A DNA stretch of 64,000 nucleotides. It comes from Dryomyza anilis. Lineage: Eukaryota; Arthropoda; Insecta; Diptera; Dryomyzidae. Positions 46,023 to 55,963 of the stretch are shown piece by piece (position 1 is the first letter of the stretch; each line of letters opens with the position of its first letter). Below the pieces are notes generated by a model that saw only the letters and a program-made list of their open reading frames with translations, was not told the origin of the DNA and made no database searches. The DNA is taken from contig OX638130.1 in assembly GCA_951804985.1 (NCBI GenBank), positions 104,110,040 to 104,174,039 on the forward strand, written 5' to 3'. A program made the position numbers and the translations under genes.

Positions 46023-47969
46023 CTTAATGTGATGTGTGTGGTTGGTTTTTAATGTGTTGAGAAAATAATAGAATTATTTAAAATCGATTGAAAATAATAC
46101 GCTTTGTTTTGTCTCTTTTTTTTTTAGCAAGCGACCGCGACCGACAGCCTCTCTGTTCTGCACAGTTTGACAAACGAACAACTTCTCGAAGTTGACTTTT
46201 CAACGTTGCGTAGAGTGCAGTGAAAATAGTACCTTTTTAAATATTACTTTATTTTAGTTTTTTTTTTTTACTTTAATAATTTTGTTAAATGAACCAAAAT
46301 TTTACAAAAATTTGAAGTAATTTTAAAGTGACATACTTTGCAATGATATATAATAAATATATATATATATATTATTTTTTTTATTAAAAAAATAGTAACT
46401 TCTGGCACGGCCATGTATCGGTTATTAGCAACACTGTCAACACAAAAAGGGCACACAACTTTTGATCGAATTGTAATAGATTTCAATGAAACAGTGTTGC
46501 CAGTCTCCAAATTCTTCACTTGTTGCGTTTAGAATTTGGAGACTATCAATTTTTTATTCATTTCAAATTCAATACCTTTTTTTTTACAAGATTAAACATT
46601 TAGAATAACACTTTATCAATGACATTTTCTAGTCCTTTGTAACACGTTGAATGTCAAAAATTATTTAAGCATTGAATTCGACTAAGGGTAAATACGAATT
46701 CGACTAAATTGCTAACTAAACTAAATTTTGTCGGTAATGCAGTATTTAGTTTTCAATTTAGCAAGTTTTTGAGCAAACTATTTTGAATTAAATTGGATTA
46801 GAGCAAACAGACATTTGATAATAAATTTGTTACGGACTATAACAATTATCGGTTATAGAATGGAGATCGAATGAAAACCCGTACAATATATTTTGTCAGA
46901 AATTTAGTCGAATTCGCACACACCCTAAATTGCTTACTAAACTAAATGTTGTCGGTAATGCAGTGTTAGATTTAACAATTTAGCAAATATTTGAACAGAC
47001 TAAATTGAACTAAATTGGATGACAGCCAACAGTAATAATAATATAAAGATTATGAACTTCAACAATTACCGGTTACCGAATGGAGATCAAATAAAAATCC
47101 GTTCAATTTAGTTTATTCACCAATTTAGTCGAATTCGCACACACACCCTCAGTATTAGAAACGCTGTAAAGATGTTCACTGAATAAGTACAAAGTAGTTT
47201 GTGTGTGTATTTTCTATTAAATTGTTGTTGTTTCCTCAAATCAAATCAGACATAACTCATATCGTATAGATACAGCAGAATATATATGTTATTAATAGAG
47301 TGTTCGTTTCTGGCATAGAGTTATTCTGACCTAAAATGTGGAAACACTTAAGACTTTGACTTTTGACAATGTCTGTTGACAACATGTTCATTTCAATTTC
47401 CACATAACCAATGTTTGAATTTATTTGACAAAAGTGGCAGCGAAATCACCCGTATGCAAACTATATATCAAATACAAACTCTCCGGTTACAGTTTCAAAG
47501 TATTTAAAAATAAAATTATATAAAATAAAAATCGTCCTGGTAAAATGTTTCTCCTTTAATTGGTAGAAGTTTACTTTATAGAATATAACAAATAAAAAAT
47601 GCCACGGACCCTCGAAGAGGCGGATATTAATGGACAGGTGACCTCGGTTTCGATTTTTGGTTGGTTCCAGGGTGCTGACATTTTTCGATTTTCAGTACTC
47701 TCCACCCATTAAAAAGGCCTTTTTTTAAACATTTCGAGCAGCTCTATAAAGTAAACTTAAGCTCTTTATTTTGTTTTAACTTTTCTAAAGTTTTGTGGTA
47801 AACACAAAAATATTTTTTTTTTTTTATAAGTAAATTTTTTTTAAATCCTCCTTTTTTATTTTTAAACTGCCACACTGGTTCAATAAGAGGCTTTTGTAAA
47901 CCCTATCGCTATAAACGTTTGTTATTGTTTATTTTTGGAAATTAACAACTAATTTATAATTTCTAGAAG
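46023..47969. promoter_or_regulatory. Divergent intergenic region of Clic and Nrde2
   Basis: This 1.9-kb gap separates the divergent coding starts of Clic (minus) and Nrde2 (plus). A GC-richer patch ('gcgaccgcgaccgacagcc', 46129-46147) close to Clic is probably its 5' UTR or promoter. Two Harbinger-like MITE copies fill 46684-47150. No TATA or Inr call can be made with confidence. Confidence 0.45.
46684..47150. mobile_element. Two tandem Harbinger-like MITE copies
   Basis: Copy one (about 46684-46925) has 'cgaattcgactaaattgctaactaaac' at the left and 'gtcgaattcgcacacaccc' at the right. The second (about 46926-47150) starts at 'taaattgcttactaaac' without the GGGTGTGTG end and closes 'gtcgaattcgcacacacaccc'. 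Both share 'ttgtcggtaatgcag' and 'caattaccggtta'-type centres with the element at 37524. Confidence 0.75.
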
Positions 47970-50900
47970 ATGTCATTATTTCCCGCATATATCGCCGATA
48001 GCAAAAGTGCTGAACCCACCGGGACTCCAGCAACAACTACATCAGAATGGCTGGAAAACGCAAGTTTCCCACTCGAGGAGGAAGACTTAAAAAAGGTACA
48101 GAATGAGCAGCAACAGAGGCCCATAGAATTGGACAATTCCGACAGTGATAGTTCACTGGCATATGATGATGACGACGCCGAGGAGAAGCAGGCTACAACG
48201 AGCAATGAGCGACAGCACAGAAAACGTGACCACAAAGAAAAACAACATGCAGAAAAAGACAAAAAGCGCAAAAGAATAAAAGACAAAACACAAGATGTAC
48301 CCGCTACAAAACAGCTGGAATTTCAAGGTAACGAAGAATACTATGTGGACAAATTGCCAGCCAAACATTACAAAACTATAACAGAACTACAAAAGCCAGC
48401 ATGTCCGCGTTATCGCAAATGGGGCAGACGTCTTATGGGACATCTGACATATTGGCATAGTGCAGGTGGTGGCAAACAAAAAACTAAACGTTACTATCGT
48501 CACAAGTCAGACGTCACAAGTACTCACTCTGTGCAGGCCATGTCCGAGAACGAATTCACTGAAGAGGTTGGTTGTCTTAATCGTCGCACTATGGAGGAGC
48601 CACAGTCAGTGACGCACTGGCTAGCGTTGATACAACTGCAGGAGCGAAATCCTTATCGTTTGTCGAAACTGCTGGTGGCCGAACGTAAGCTGGACATTAT
48701 ACAAAAGGCTTTTTTGCATCATGCAAAGAACAATGCTTTGTATTTGCAGTACATTGACATCATTAACGAGACATATCCATCGTATGAGGTGACAAAGTTG
48801 CTAAATCGTCTGCTCAGTAAGGATCCATACAGCTATACACTGTGGACGGCACAAATACTGGCCACCCAGGGTTCGATGGCGCGCTGCATAGTGCCGGATG
48901 TGCTGCAGATCTATGAGCGTTGCATGCAAAAGATGCATCATGCCGGACAGTTTGAGGGAGCGGCAGTAAGTGCTGCTGCTATAGAAGTTGGCGGCGGCGA
49001 CGATGTCATGCTGCAGCTATTTAATAATTGCGCACTCTTCTTGCGACAATCTGGACTCTACGAACAGTTCTTTGCGCTCGTCAATCTGGCGCTAGAGCTA
49101 AATGTGTCGACTACAAAATTTGAGCCACTCACACAGCTCGACAGCGAAGCAGCTACACTCATCGAATACGAAGAGCTAATACTACAGTCGGGTCTGCCGA
49201 TGAATGAGATTTGGCTGCGCATTGAAAAACTGCGACAGGCCTATAATTTTCTGCCTTTTCCTACGACTGCTGCTGCCGGTGCGCAACAAACAACGCAATG
49301 TAGCGATCCACAGCGTATTGTCTTCAATGAGGATGTCTGTCACTATATATATCCGCTCAAGTTGCGCGAAAACTCATTTTACCTAATACTGCTCGTGCTG
49401 CGGCTGCTCAAATTGCCCTTCATCGCTTGCGATCTGCTGGCAGAGAAGTTTGCTGCGCGTGTACAACATATAGGCGACTCTGATGCAATTGAAGATGCAT
49501 TGGCTGTATGTGTGCGAACGAATTTCCTGGCGCCCGCAAGCACACAATTTGTGAGCAGCGTTTATGAGCTGTCGCGCGAAATGGCTGTTGCTCCCACTTT
49601 TCTCAGCAACAGCATTGGTCACGAGATATATACGCGTTGTGTCACACAATTGCTGCTGAACTGCGCCAGTGCCTATGAGGACAGCGCCGCCGATGCGCGC
49701 AAGCGTTTGGTGCTGTTGCTGCTGTGGTGTCGACTGCAACGTTTGTTGCTCCTGCTACAAAAATACGCCAACAAACTGGAGCCGGCCTTTGTGCAGGCGG
49801 GACGCGCGCTCTTTAAGGCGCTGCTGAAGCAACCACAGAATCGCAACTGCATTAATTTGTACATTGAGTTTGCGCTTTACGAATATGAGGCTTTGGAGGA
49901 GACGCCTGCAACAGCGGCGCTGCAAAAAGTGCGTAGCATCTTTGAAAATGTTCTAGCTGCGCACAGTCTGCCCACAGAGCAAACACTAAACTCCGACATT
50001 TGCAATGCGCACGTAACATATGCGGAAATACTGACCACGCACGGCTTGCGCACTGAGGCGCTGAGCGTTTTGGTCAACTATATACTGCAGTTGAAAAAGC
50101 CACAAACTGAAGTAGCGCCACATCAGCAGCTCGCAGCACTGCAGACAATAAGCAAAAAGCTAGATGCACTGCTCGCCATCGAACGCACAGTGGAGCTTAT
50201 GCTGTTGGAACAACATTTTCTGCCCGACTACACATTGACACTGCTGCGCATGCGTTTGCTGTTGCAACTGCTGCTCGGCCAGCACCTGGAGGCATTGACA
50301 TACTTGGAGCAGTTGTTGGGCAGCTTTCGCAAAACAAACGAACGTCAGAGTTTTATGCGCGAGCAGATTTACGTCTTGTATTTGACATTGTTGCAGCAAA
50401 AACAGACATTAGGTGGCTGTGCACCTGCTCTGTGCGCGGCCAAAGTGTCGGCGGCACTCAATGAGTTTCCACGCAATCTATACTTTTTGCAGTGCTGTGG
50501 CACATTGATCGCCATGCCCTGGTACCGAGTGCGTGCAACAATGTTGCGCGGCAATCCGTCAGTTATGTCGGTGGTGCTGCTTATTGCAACGGCGCGTTAT
50601 CGTTTCAGGCATAATGTCAGCGCGGACCATTCATTCGGTGTTGTCTACGCGAGCGATATGCGACACAATGAGTCAATTGTGCGAAATCGCATCTTAAATA
50701 TGTTCAAATGCCTGACGGGGGGTGGCAGTGGCGCGGCGGTTGGTGACGCTACGACGAAATACAGCGCACTAAGACGCAATGCGTTATTCTGGCGCTTGTA
50801 TTTATGCTGTTTGGCCGATCAGACAACCGCCTTTGAGACGACGAAAAAGTGTCTGCTTTGTGCGCTAGATGAGTGTCCGTGGAGCAAGGCGTTGTATATG

Positions 50901-51014
50901 GATGGAGCGACATATGTGCCGCAGGAGTTGCCACATCTGCAGGACCTAATCATTGAGAAGCATATGCGCATGTGTGCGCTGCCCGATGAGCTGGAGATAT
51001 TGCGCGAGAAATAA
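47970..51014 (+). CDS. Nrde2: NRDE2 homologue, nuclear exosome regulator
   Basis: A single-exon gene of 1014 residues (human NRDE2 about 1160). The start ATG is fixed by the family N-terminus 'MSLFPAY' with 'EWLENASF' near residue 26, matching the LFPA / DWLSNPSF pattern. Residues about 30-110 are acidic then highly charged ('DNSDSDSSLAYDDDD', 'KDKKRKRIKDK'), probably disordered with a nuclear localisation signal. From about residue 205 on, HAT/TPR-like helical repeats begin ('VTHWLALIQLQERNPY', 'LTYAEIL'-type segments) and run to the end. 'RIVFNEDVCHYIYPL' near 445 corresponds to a conserved NRDE2 block. NRDE2 acts in the nucleus, binds the exosome helicase MTR4 and affects RNA decay and splicing. 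GC content is well above its surroundings, as expected for coding sequence. The gene is convergent with Rnp4F, another HAT-repeat protein. Confidence 0.93.
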   Translation: MSLFPAYIADSKSAEPTGTPATTTSEWLENASFPLEEEDLKKVQNEQQQRPIELDNSDSDSSLAYDDDDAEEKQATTSNERQHRKRDHKEKQHAEKDKKRKRIKDKTQDVPATKQLEFQGNEEYYVDKLPAKHYKTITELQKPACPRYRKWGRRLMGHLTYWHSAGGGKQKTKRYYRHKSDVTSTHSVQAMSENEFTEEVGCLNRRTMEEPQSVTHWLALIQLQERNPYRLSKLLVAERKLDIIQKAFLHHAKNNALYLQYIDIINETYPSYEVTKLLNRLLSKDPYSYTLWTAQILATQGSMARCIVPDVLQIYERCMQKMHHAGQFEGAAVSAAAIEVGGGDDVMLQLFNNCALFLRQSGLYEQFFALVNLALELNVSTTKFEPLTQLDSEAATLIEYEELILQSGLPMNEIWLRIEKLRQAYNFLPFPTTAAAGAQQTTQCSDPQRIVFNEDVCHYIYPLKLRENSFYLILLVLRLLKLPFIACDLLAEKFAARVQHIGDSDAIEDALAVCVRTNFLAPASTQFVSSVYELSREMAVAPTFLSNSIGHEIYTRCVTQLLLNCASAYEDSAADARKRLVLLLLWCRLQRLLLLLQKYANKLEPAFVQAGRALFKALLKQPQNRNCINLYIEFALYEYEALEETPATAALQKVRSIFENVLAAHSLPTEQTLNSDICNAHVTYAEILTTHGLRTEALSVLVNYILQLKKPQTEVAPHQQLAALQTISKKLDALLAIERTVELMLLEQHFLPDYTLTLLRMRLLLQLLLGQHLEALTYLEQLLGSFRKTNERQSFMREQIYVLYLTLLQQKQTLGGCAPALCAAKVSAALNEFPRNLYFLQCCGTLIAMPWYRVRATMLRGNPSVMSVVLLIATARYRFRHNVSADHSFGVVYASDMRHNESIVRNRILNMFKCLTGGGSGAAVGDATTKYSALRRNALFWRLYLCCLADQTTAFETTKKCLLCALDECPWSKALYMDGATYVPQELPHLQDLIIEKHMRMCALPDELEILREK

Positions 51015-51033
51015 ATGTTGTTCTGAAAAAGCA

Positions 51034-51039
51034 AATAAA
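51034..51039 (+). terminator. Candidate polyadenylation signal of Nrde2
   Basis: AATAAA 20 bases after the stop codon. If used, the Nrde2 3' UTR is very short. Confidence 0.65.
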
Positions 51040-52635
51040 GCTTTATGTTATTTAAACCTATGCGAATGGTATTTGTAATTTATGATTGGAGACGTTTTTA
51101 CACAATTTAGTTGAAGTGTAGCCATTTTATAGGTAACTATTAGTTATAAGGCCAGTTAGTGTTTACTAAAGATAGTGAAATCTCTTAATTGTTAGAACAT
51201 AATGTGGTTCTGCAAAAATGCATATGAAACCCACTTCAAGACATTCATTTTATTGCACTGTCGCCGATTCTACGCTTGAAAATCAAATTAACAAAGCACA
51301 AATAGTGTCAAAACAAAACACAAACAAGACGTAGTTGTAGTGAAGAGTTCAAAATTGTGTGCAAAAAAATACAATACTGCTTATAACACTGAGTACTCAG
51401 TGCATTTTACATATTTTTATCATTTTTACTCTTAAGGAGTTTTCATTAATATTGAAATGTAGAAGAAATCAAAGGTATAAGAAAATCAAATAATATTTTA
51501 TATTAAGTTTTATATTTATCGAACATTTTTATTAAGTAAATAATTATTTATTTTAAAAAAATATAAAAAATGTTGTTGGATATATTGATTATTGACCAAT
51601 CGTGGTTTTGTCGTACACTTTTTTTTTTTAATTTAATTTTGTAAAAAATGTTTGTTGTAATTTTAATAATCACATAAATACCGATGTTATTTGTTGCGCT
51701 CACTCACTGCACTCTCTGTACTAATTGCATTTTCAGTGACAGTAGTGTCTTTTTGATTTTCAGGATATGAATGTCTTGAAATAAATCTATTGATACTACT
51801 TGACACCAATGAAACAAATAATGCAGAGAAGTCGCTAAAGATACTTCACTATAATACTGTAGACTGCCATTGCAAAATGCAAAATACTGTAGTCCATATT
51901 TGGCAGAGGGAACTTCAAATACATTTGTCTAGTTCTAATAATGCTTAATCAGATAACGGATAAATGTTTTTGTTATTACTTAGATTCAAATTTTTGAAAA
52001 ACACACCGAACGAAATAAATTATAAAAGATTTTATATAATTCGCAGCATACGAGTTGCCTTAATTAAGTGACTTGTTGTCTCGCACATTATTTCGCGAAA
52101 ATAATATGTTATAAAAGTAATTTGGATTATTATGAACTAAAAATAATAAAAGAAAATATCATATTGTGACGAAAAGATGTAATTTGCTCCACTGTGCAAG
52201 CAATAAAAAAAACTCAGGCAATGTGTTAAACAGAGGTGGAAGATCATTAAGCGCACTGAAGCAGCAATAAGTGATAAATATATTGAGGAACCGTTAATGT
52301 GCCGTGGAAACGTACTCTCGACGGACTAACTCCGTTTTTTATAAAACATATCGGTTCGTAAACGTACCGTCAAAACGAACGATCAACTGATTCAAAATAT
52401 GTTTGGAACAGCTTTATTCGTTTACTGGATCGATTTCGTATCCATAAAACGGAAAGTTAATGGAATCGTATTCCGTATTGCTGTTCCGTAAACGAACCAT
52501 TTCGTTTCTTGGGTTTCTTTCTTCACTCAATGTAATTTGTGTACGGCACGATATTTACCGTATTTATAACGTATACACTTGTTTTTTCATACAGTTCTGC
52601 GGTATGTTAACCGTTTCAACGTATACTCAATGCAT
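51040..52635. other. Intergenic, nothing recognised
   Basis: AT-rich sequence between Nrde2 and the repeat at 52.6 kb. I see no coding exon, RNA gene or clear mobile-element ends. Confidence 0.45.
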
Positions 52636-52639
52636 CCAC

Positions 52640-53480
52640 TCGGTTTTTATACACTACACTCATAGTGAAATTTTATATTCAGTTTGCGTCATCCGTTTGT
52701 AACACCCAGAAGAAGACGTGTATGGCATGGTAAAGTATATAAAATACTGATCAGCCTCAGTCAATGTTCGTATGTCTGGAAACTAGTAGAGCTAGATCAC
52801 TGAAATGGAGAAGTTAGATTACTAATAGATCTTTTTTTGGGTAAAACTCCTTTACTTTCTGATTAAATATATAAGAAATAATATTGAACTCGCGAACCGA
52901 CTTGTAATAATAATAATAGTTTGGCGCTACAGTCCTGTATAGAACTTCGGCCGAGCTCTCTCACTATTTTGAGCTGTGCGTGTTATATTTGTACTCAAAG
53001 TGGTGGGACCTACAGTTTATTGCCGAATCCGAACGGCGGGTGAGAGCTTTTCATAGGCAATGGTTTTACTCTCGTAGGTTTGCCATTTACTGACGAGAGG
53101 TAGCGCGGTATAGAAAAATGTTTCTATGAAAAGTTGTTGTTAGCCCCAGTCCAGGCTTGAACCGGGGACCTTTCGGCTCGCAGTCCAACGCACTAACTAC
53201 TGAGCTACCGCGGCTACACGAACCGACTTGTGGTGCACCTAAAAAAAAAATCGAAATTTTGTACATTTCGAAATTTTCAGTTATTTTCAGTATTCGTAAA
53301 CCCCGCCGACCTCTGGGCCACTTTCAATGGTAACCGTACACATTATCACATATGTGTAGAATATTTAGGGTCAGCATAGACCGACTATAACTTTCATAAT
53401 TGTCACGGACTACATTATACCAACTATCAAAATGTCGCAAATTTAAAATTTCCGATGACGTTACGTTAAAGACACATTGA
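52640..53480 (+). repeat. Dispersed repeat copy B, carrying a SINE
   Basis: Matches copy A (40257-41340) in order: 'acactac..tagtgaaa...tatattcagt', 'gtttgtaacacccagaag', 'gactaataga', 'cgacttgtggt', 'ttattttcagtattcgt', 'agggtcagcatagaccgacta'. A 313-bp SINE (52906-53218) is inserted at 'cgaaccgacttgt'. Confidence 0.78.
52906..53218 (-). mobile_element. tRNA-derived SINE, full-length copy
   Basis: On the minus strand it starts TGTAGCCGCGGTAGCTCAGT, has a box A-like TAGCTCAGTAGTTAG and a box B-like CCGGTTCAAGCC. A body shared with the copies at 23218 and 33072 follows, and it ends in an ATT-repeat tail (52906-52918 on the plus strand). Flanking duplications CGAACCGACTTGT lie at 52893-52905 and 53219-53231. 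Length 313 bp. Confidence 0.93.
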
Positions 53481-53859
53481 TAATTTTATCTGATTCGTAT
53501 ACGTTTAAATGTTTCTTTTAGTCATTTTCTAAACCAGAAGAAGTATGTTTTCGGACTCGTATTACGTTTTTCAATAACTTAGACGGCACAGCCAACTGAG
53601 CACTTTTTGAAGCATGCACGAAAAAAATATAGTTAATCGATGGAAATCGGTTAGTTAATGCGACAATTTCAATACTAAAGTAAAAACAAAAAAATAAATT
53701 TGTCTGTCAAATATAATTTTAACTGCTTTTTATTTTTTATGCAACCGGCCGTAAAAGTCGAACTTATTTCAAAGCATTTTACTTTTTAAAATTTTGAAAC
53801 AACAAAAACAAATTTGGTTTTGATAACAAACTAAAATAGAACATTGCCTGCTAACTAAT

Positions 53860-55030
53860 AACACTACACAACAGCCATTCTGCGCAACAGTCAAGGTTAT
53901 TTTTGTGTTATGTAAAAAGACGCAATTATTCCGAAAATATTATTATTATAATGTTTCTTTGGATAGGTTTACAAAATATGGGCCAATAACTTTTGGACCG
54001 AGCTTTCATAAAGGTGGTCACATATATTTGCAAATATCTCGCGTTTTAAATAACACATATGATCAAATGTTATATCGAATGAAAGTTAATTGAATATCGA
54101 ATAAACATTTCTTAGAACATTTTTAAATTGGTTCATTATTAATAAAAAAATGTGAGCGGACCACGATTATTTTTTGAGCACCTATTGATAGATGATTGCT
54201 TGTAATTAATTTAAAATTTTATAACTTTTTCTTTAATACTTAACGAGATATGAGATCCTAAAAAGTAAACCCATATTTCGTAGTGGATGTAGTAGATTAC
54301 GTTGACTCATTTTCGAACTTCGAATTACTTTTCTACTAAAATATATTGAAAATAAATTTTACATCATTCGGAATAGCAGTTTTAAAGTTATCGTGTATAG
54401 GCGGACAGACAGACGGTCATATCTAAATCGACTCGGTAAGTGATGATCCTCACATATATTTTATAACTTGTAACACATGGGATTTTTTATGCGATTTTTT
54501 TTAGTTAATACCCAATTGTAATGCTTTCACGTGAATTTTTCTGTTCTCAAAGCGTATCCATAGATTTCTTTTATTTTTACATCATTTTCTTTAAAAATGT
54601 ACAGGCCAATTTAGCAATATTACAAACTGTGCATCATCTTGCGTTTTTAATTTTTCGCCATTTTTTAAATGCATTTTTTAATAAAATTTTGGTCGACAAA
54701 ATTGACATTTTTCGAGTTATTCTATAGAATTCTCTTCAACCAGTAAACCAATTCCAAACTATTGTAAGAAATGTTTATTGAATATTTAATTATCTTTCAT
54801 TCGATATAACAATTGAGTATATGGGTTTTATTAAACGAGAGATATTTACAAATATATGTGACCACTTTTTTGAAAGCTCAGTACAAAAGATATTGCCCGA
54901 AATCTCGTAAACCTATCCGTAGAAAATTTTTTAATTCATATATTCAAATTCTGCGAGTCATTTCCAATAATACAAAAATAATGGAATTTACTGCGCAAAC
55001 TTTTTTTCTCATTTTGTTGTGTAGTGTAAT
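53860..55030. repeat. 1.2-kb diverged inverted repeat
   Basis: The left arm (53860-54130) and right arm (54740-55030) are inverse copies with roughly four bases in five matching: 'actacacaacagccattctgcgcaa' against 'tgcgcaaac...gttgtgtagtgt', 'ggtcacatatatttgcaaatatctcg' against 'gagatatttacaaatatatgtgacc', 'ttatatcgaatgaaag' against 'ctttcattcgatataac'. The loop contains a phrase ('ggcggacagacagacggtcatatctaaatcgactcgg') related to the 40.3/52.7-kb repeat, inverted. Short open frames in the arms are chance. Confidence 0.7.
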
Positions 55031-55135
55031 TTATGATTGTTTGGTGAACTGAAAGATCATGAAAAAAAGCCTTAAAATGGCATTCGGTGTCAAAATACAG
55101 TGAATACTTTTTTTTTATAATACTTACATAAATAA

Positions 55136-55590
55136 TCTGCATATCGGTCTTGAACGCAATTAAAAAGTTTCACCAGTTGCTTCTGCAGTGCACAGTTTGA
55201 CGTAAGTTGAAGATACAAAAATATTCCCTTTTCCGCTACTCATCTTTAAGTTTCGTGTGAGACACATTTTTGATTGGATCATTTTCAGGAAGTCATTCGT
55301 TCACAAGAAAGAACGTGACCATCCTTAGGGCAGGAGTATTCGCGTCGGTTACATAGTGAGCACATCCTGGATGTAGAGTATGGTCATCTTCTTGAGCTCA
55401 TTCCTTCCTACTGCGGAGGAACCAGTCTTATTGTTTGATATGACGTAGATATAACGAAGTAGCAGCCGTAGAATAATTAAGCGCTTGATCTCGGCAATGT
55501 CTTCGAATAGAATATACAGTTCCTGATTCCACTTGATACGATATTTGTTTGCAACGCAGATGGACATAAGATTACCTCCATAAACATGAA
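55136..55590 (-). pseudogene. Unidentified coding relic or partial gene
   Basis: The minus-strand segment 55590-55349 reads 'YGGNLMSICVANKYRIKWNQ', then 'ELYILFEDIAEIKRLIILRL', 'LLRYIYVISNNKTGSS' and 'AVGRNELKKMTILYIQDVLT'. Its codon choice (many C or G third positions) is unlike the AT-rich surroundings. After an in-frame stop at 55351-55349, further coding-like pieces appear in other frames: 'NTPALRMVTFFLVNE' just left, then 'LKMIQSKMCLTRNLKMSS', then 'LQKQLVKLFNCVQDRYADYL' ending before a GTAAGT at about 55135. It therefore looks like a protein-coding region broken by frameshifts, or a set of short exons. I do not recognise the family. It sits between Nrde2 and Rnp4F, on the Rnp4F strand but downstream of its stop. 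Confidence 0.45.
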
Positions 55591-55795
55591 AATATACATG
55601 CAGTTAGATTTGCTTCTCTTCTACAAAAGATATTTTAATTAATATATAAAAATTATAGTGATAAAAATAATCGTTTACATGATCAAAATCAGCCAAACTA
55701 TTATTATATCAAATTTTGTATTCAGTAGAATTGTAGAAAATATTTTTTTTACAAAAAAAAGCATGTTTTGTTATTGTTAAAAAATAAATTAACTT

Positions 55796-55801
55796 TTTAT
55801 T
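55796..55801 (-). terminator. Candidate polyadenylation signal of Rnp4F
   Basis: TTTATT on the plus strand (AATAAA on the minus strand), about 165 bases past the Rnp4F stop codon. Confidence 0.5.
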
Positions 55802-55963
55802 TCAGATTGTTTTTCTTGTATCATAAATAAACTATACTTTGTATTTTTTAAATTACAAAAAAAATATATTTAAAATTCTTTCATTTTGTTAATTATTATT
55901 GTTCAAACAGTTGGTTTTTTTTTGTGTATTTTCTGCCAAAATAATTTTGTGTATCTTACTCAA

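Noticed and set aside
53146..53218. Possible minus-strand tRNA gene
   Set aside because: It is the head of a full SINE bounded by 13-bp target duplications and ending in an ATT tail.
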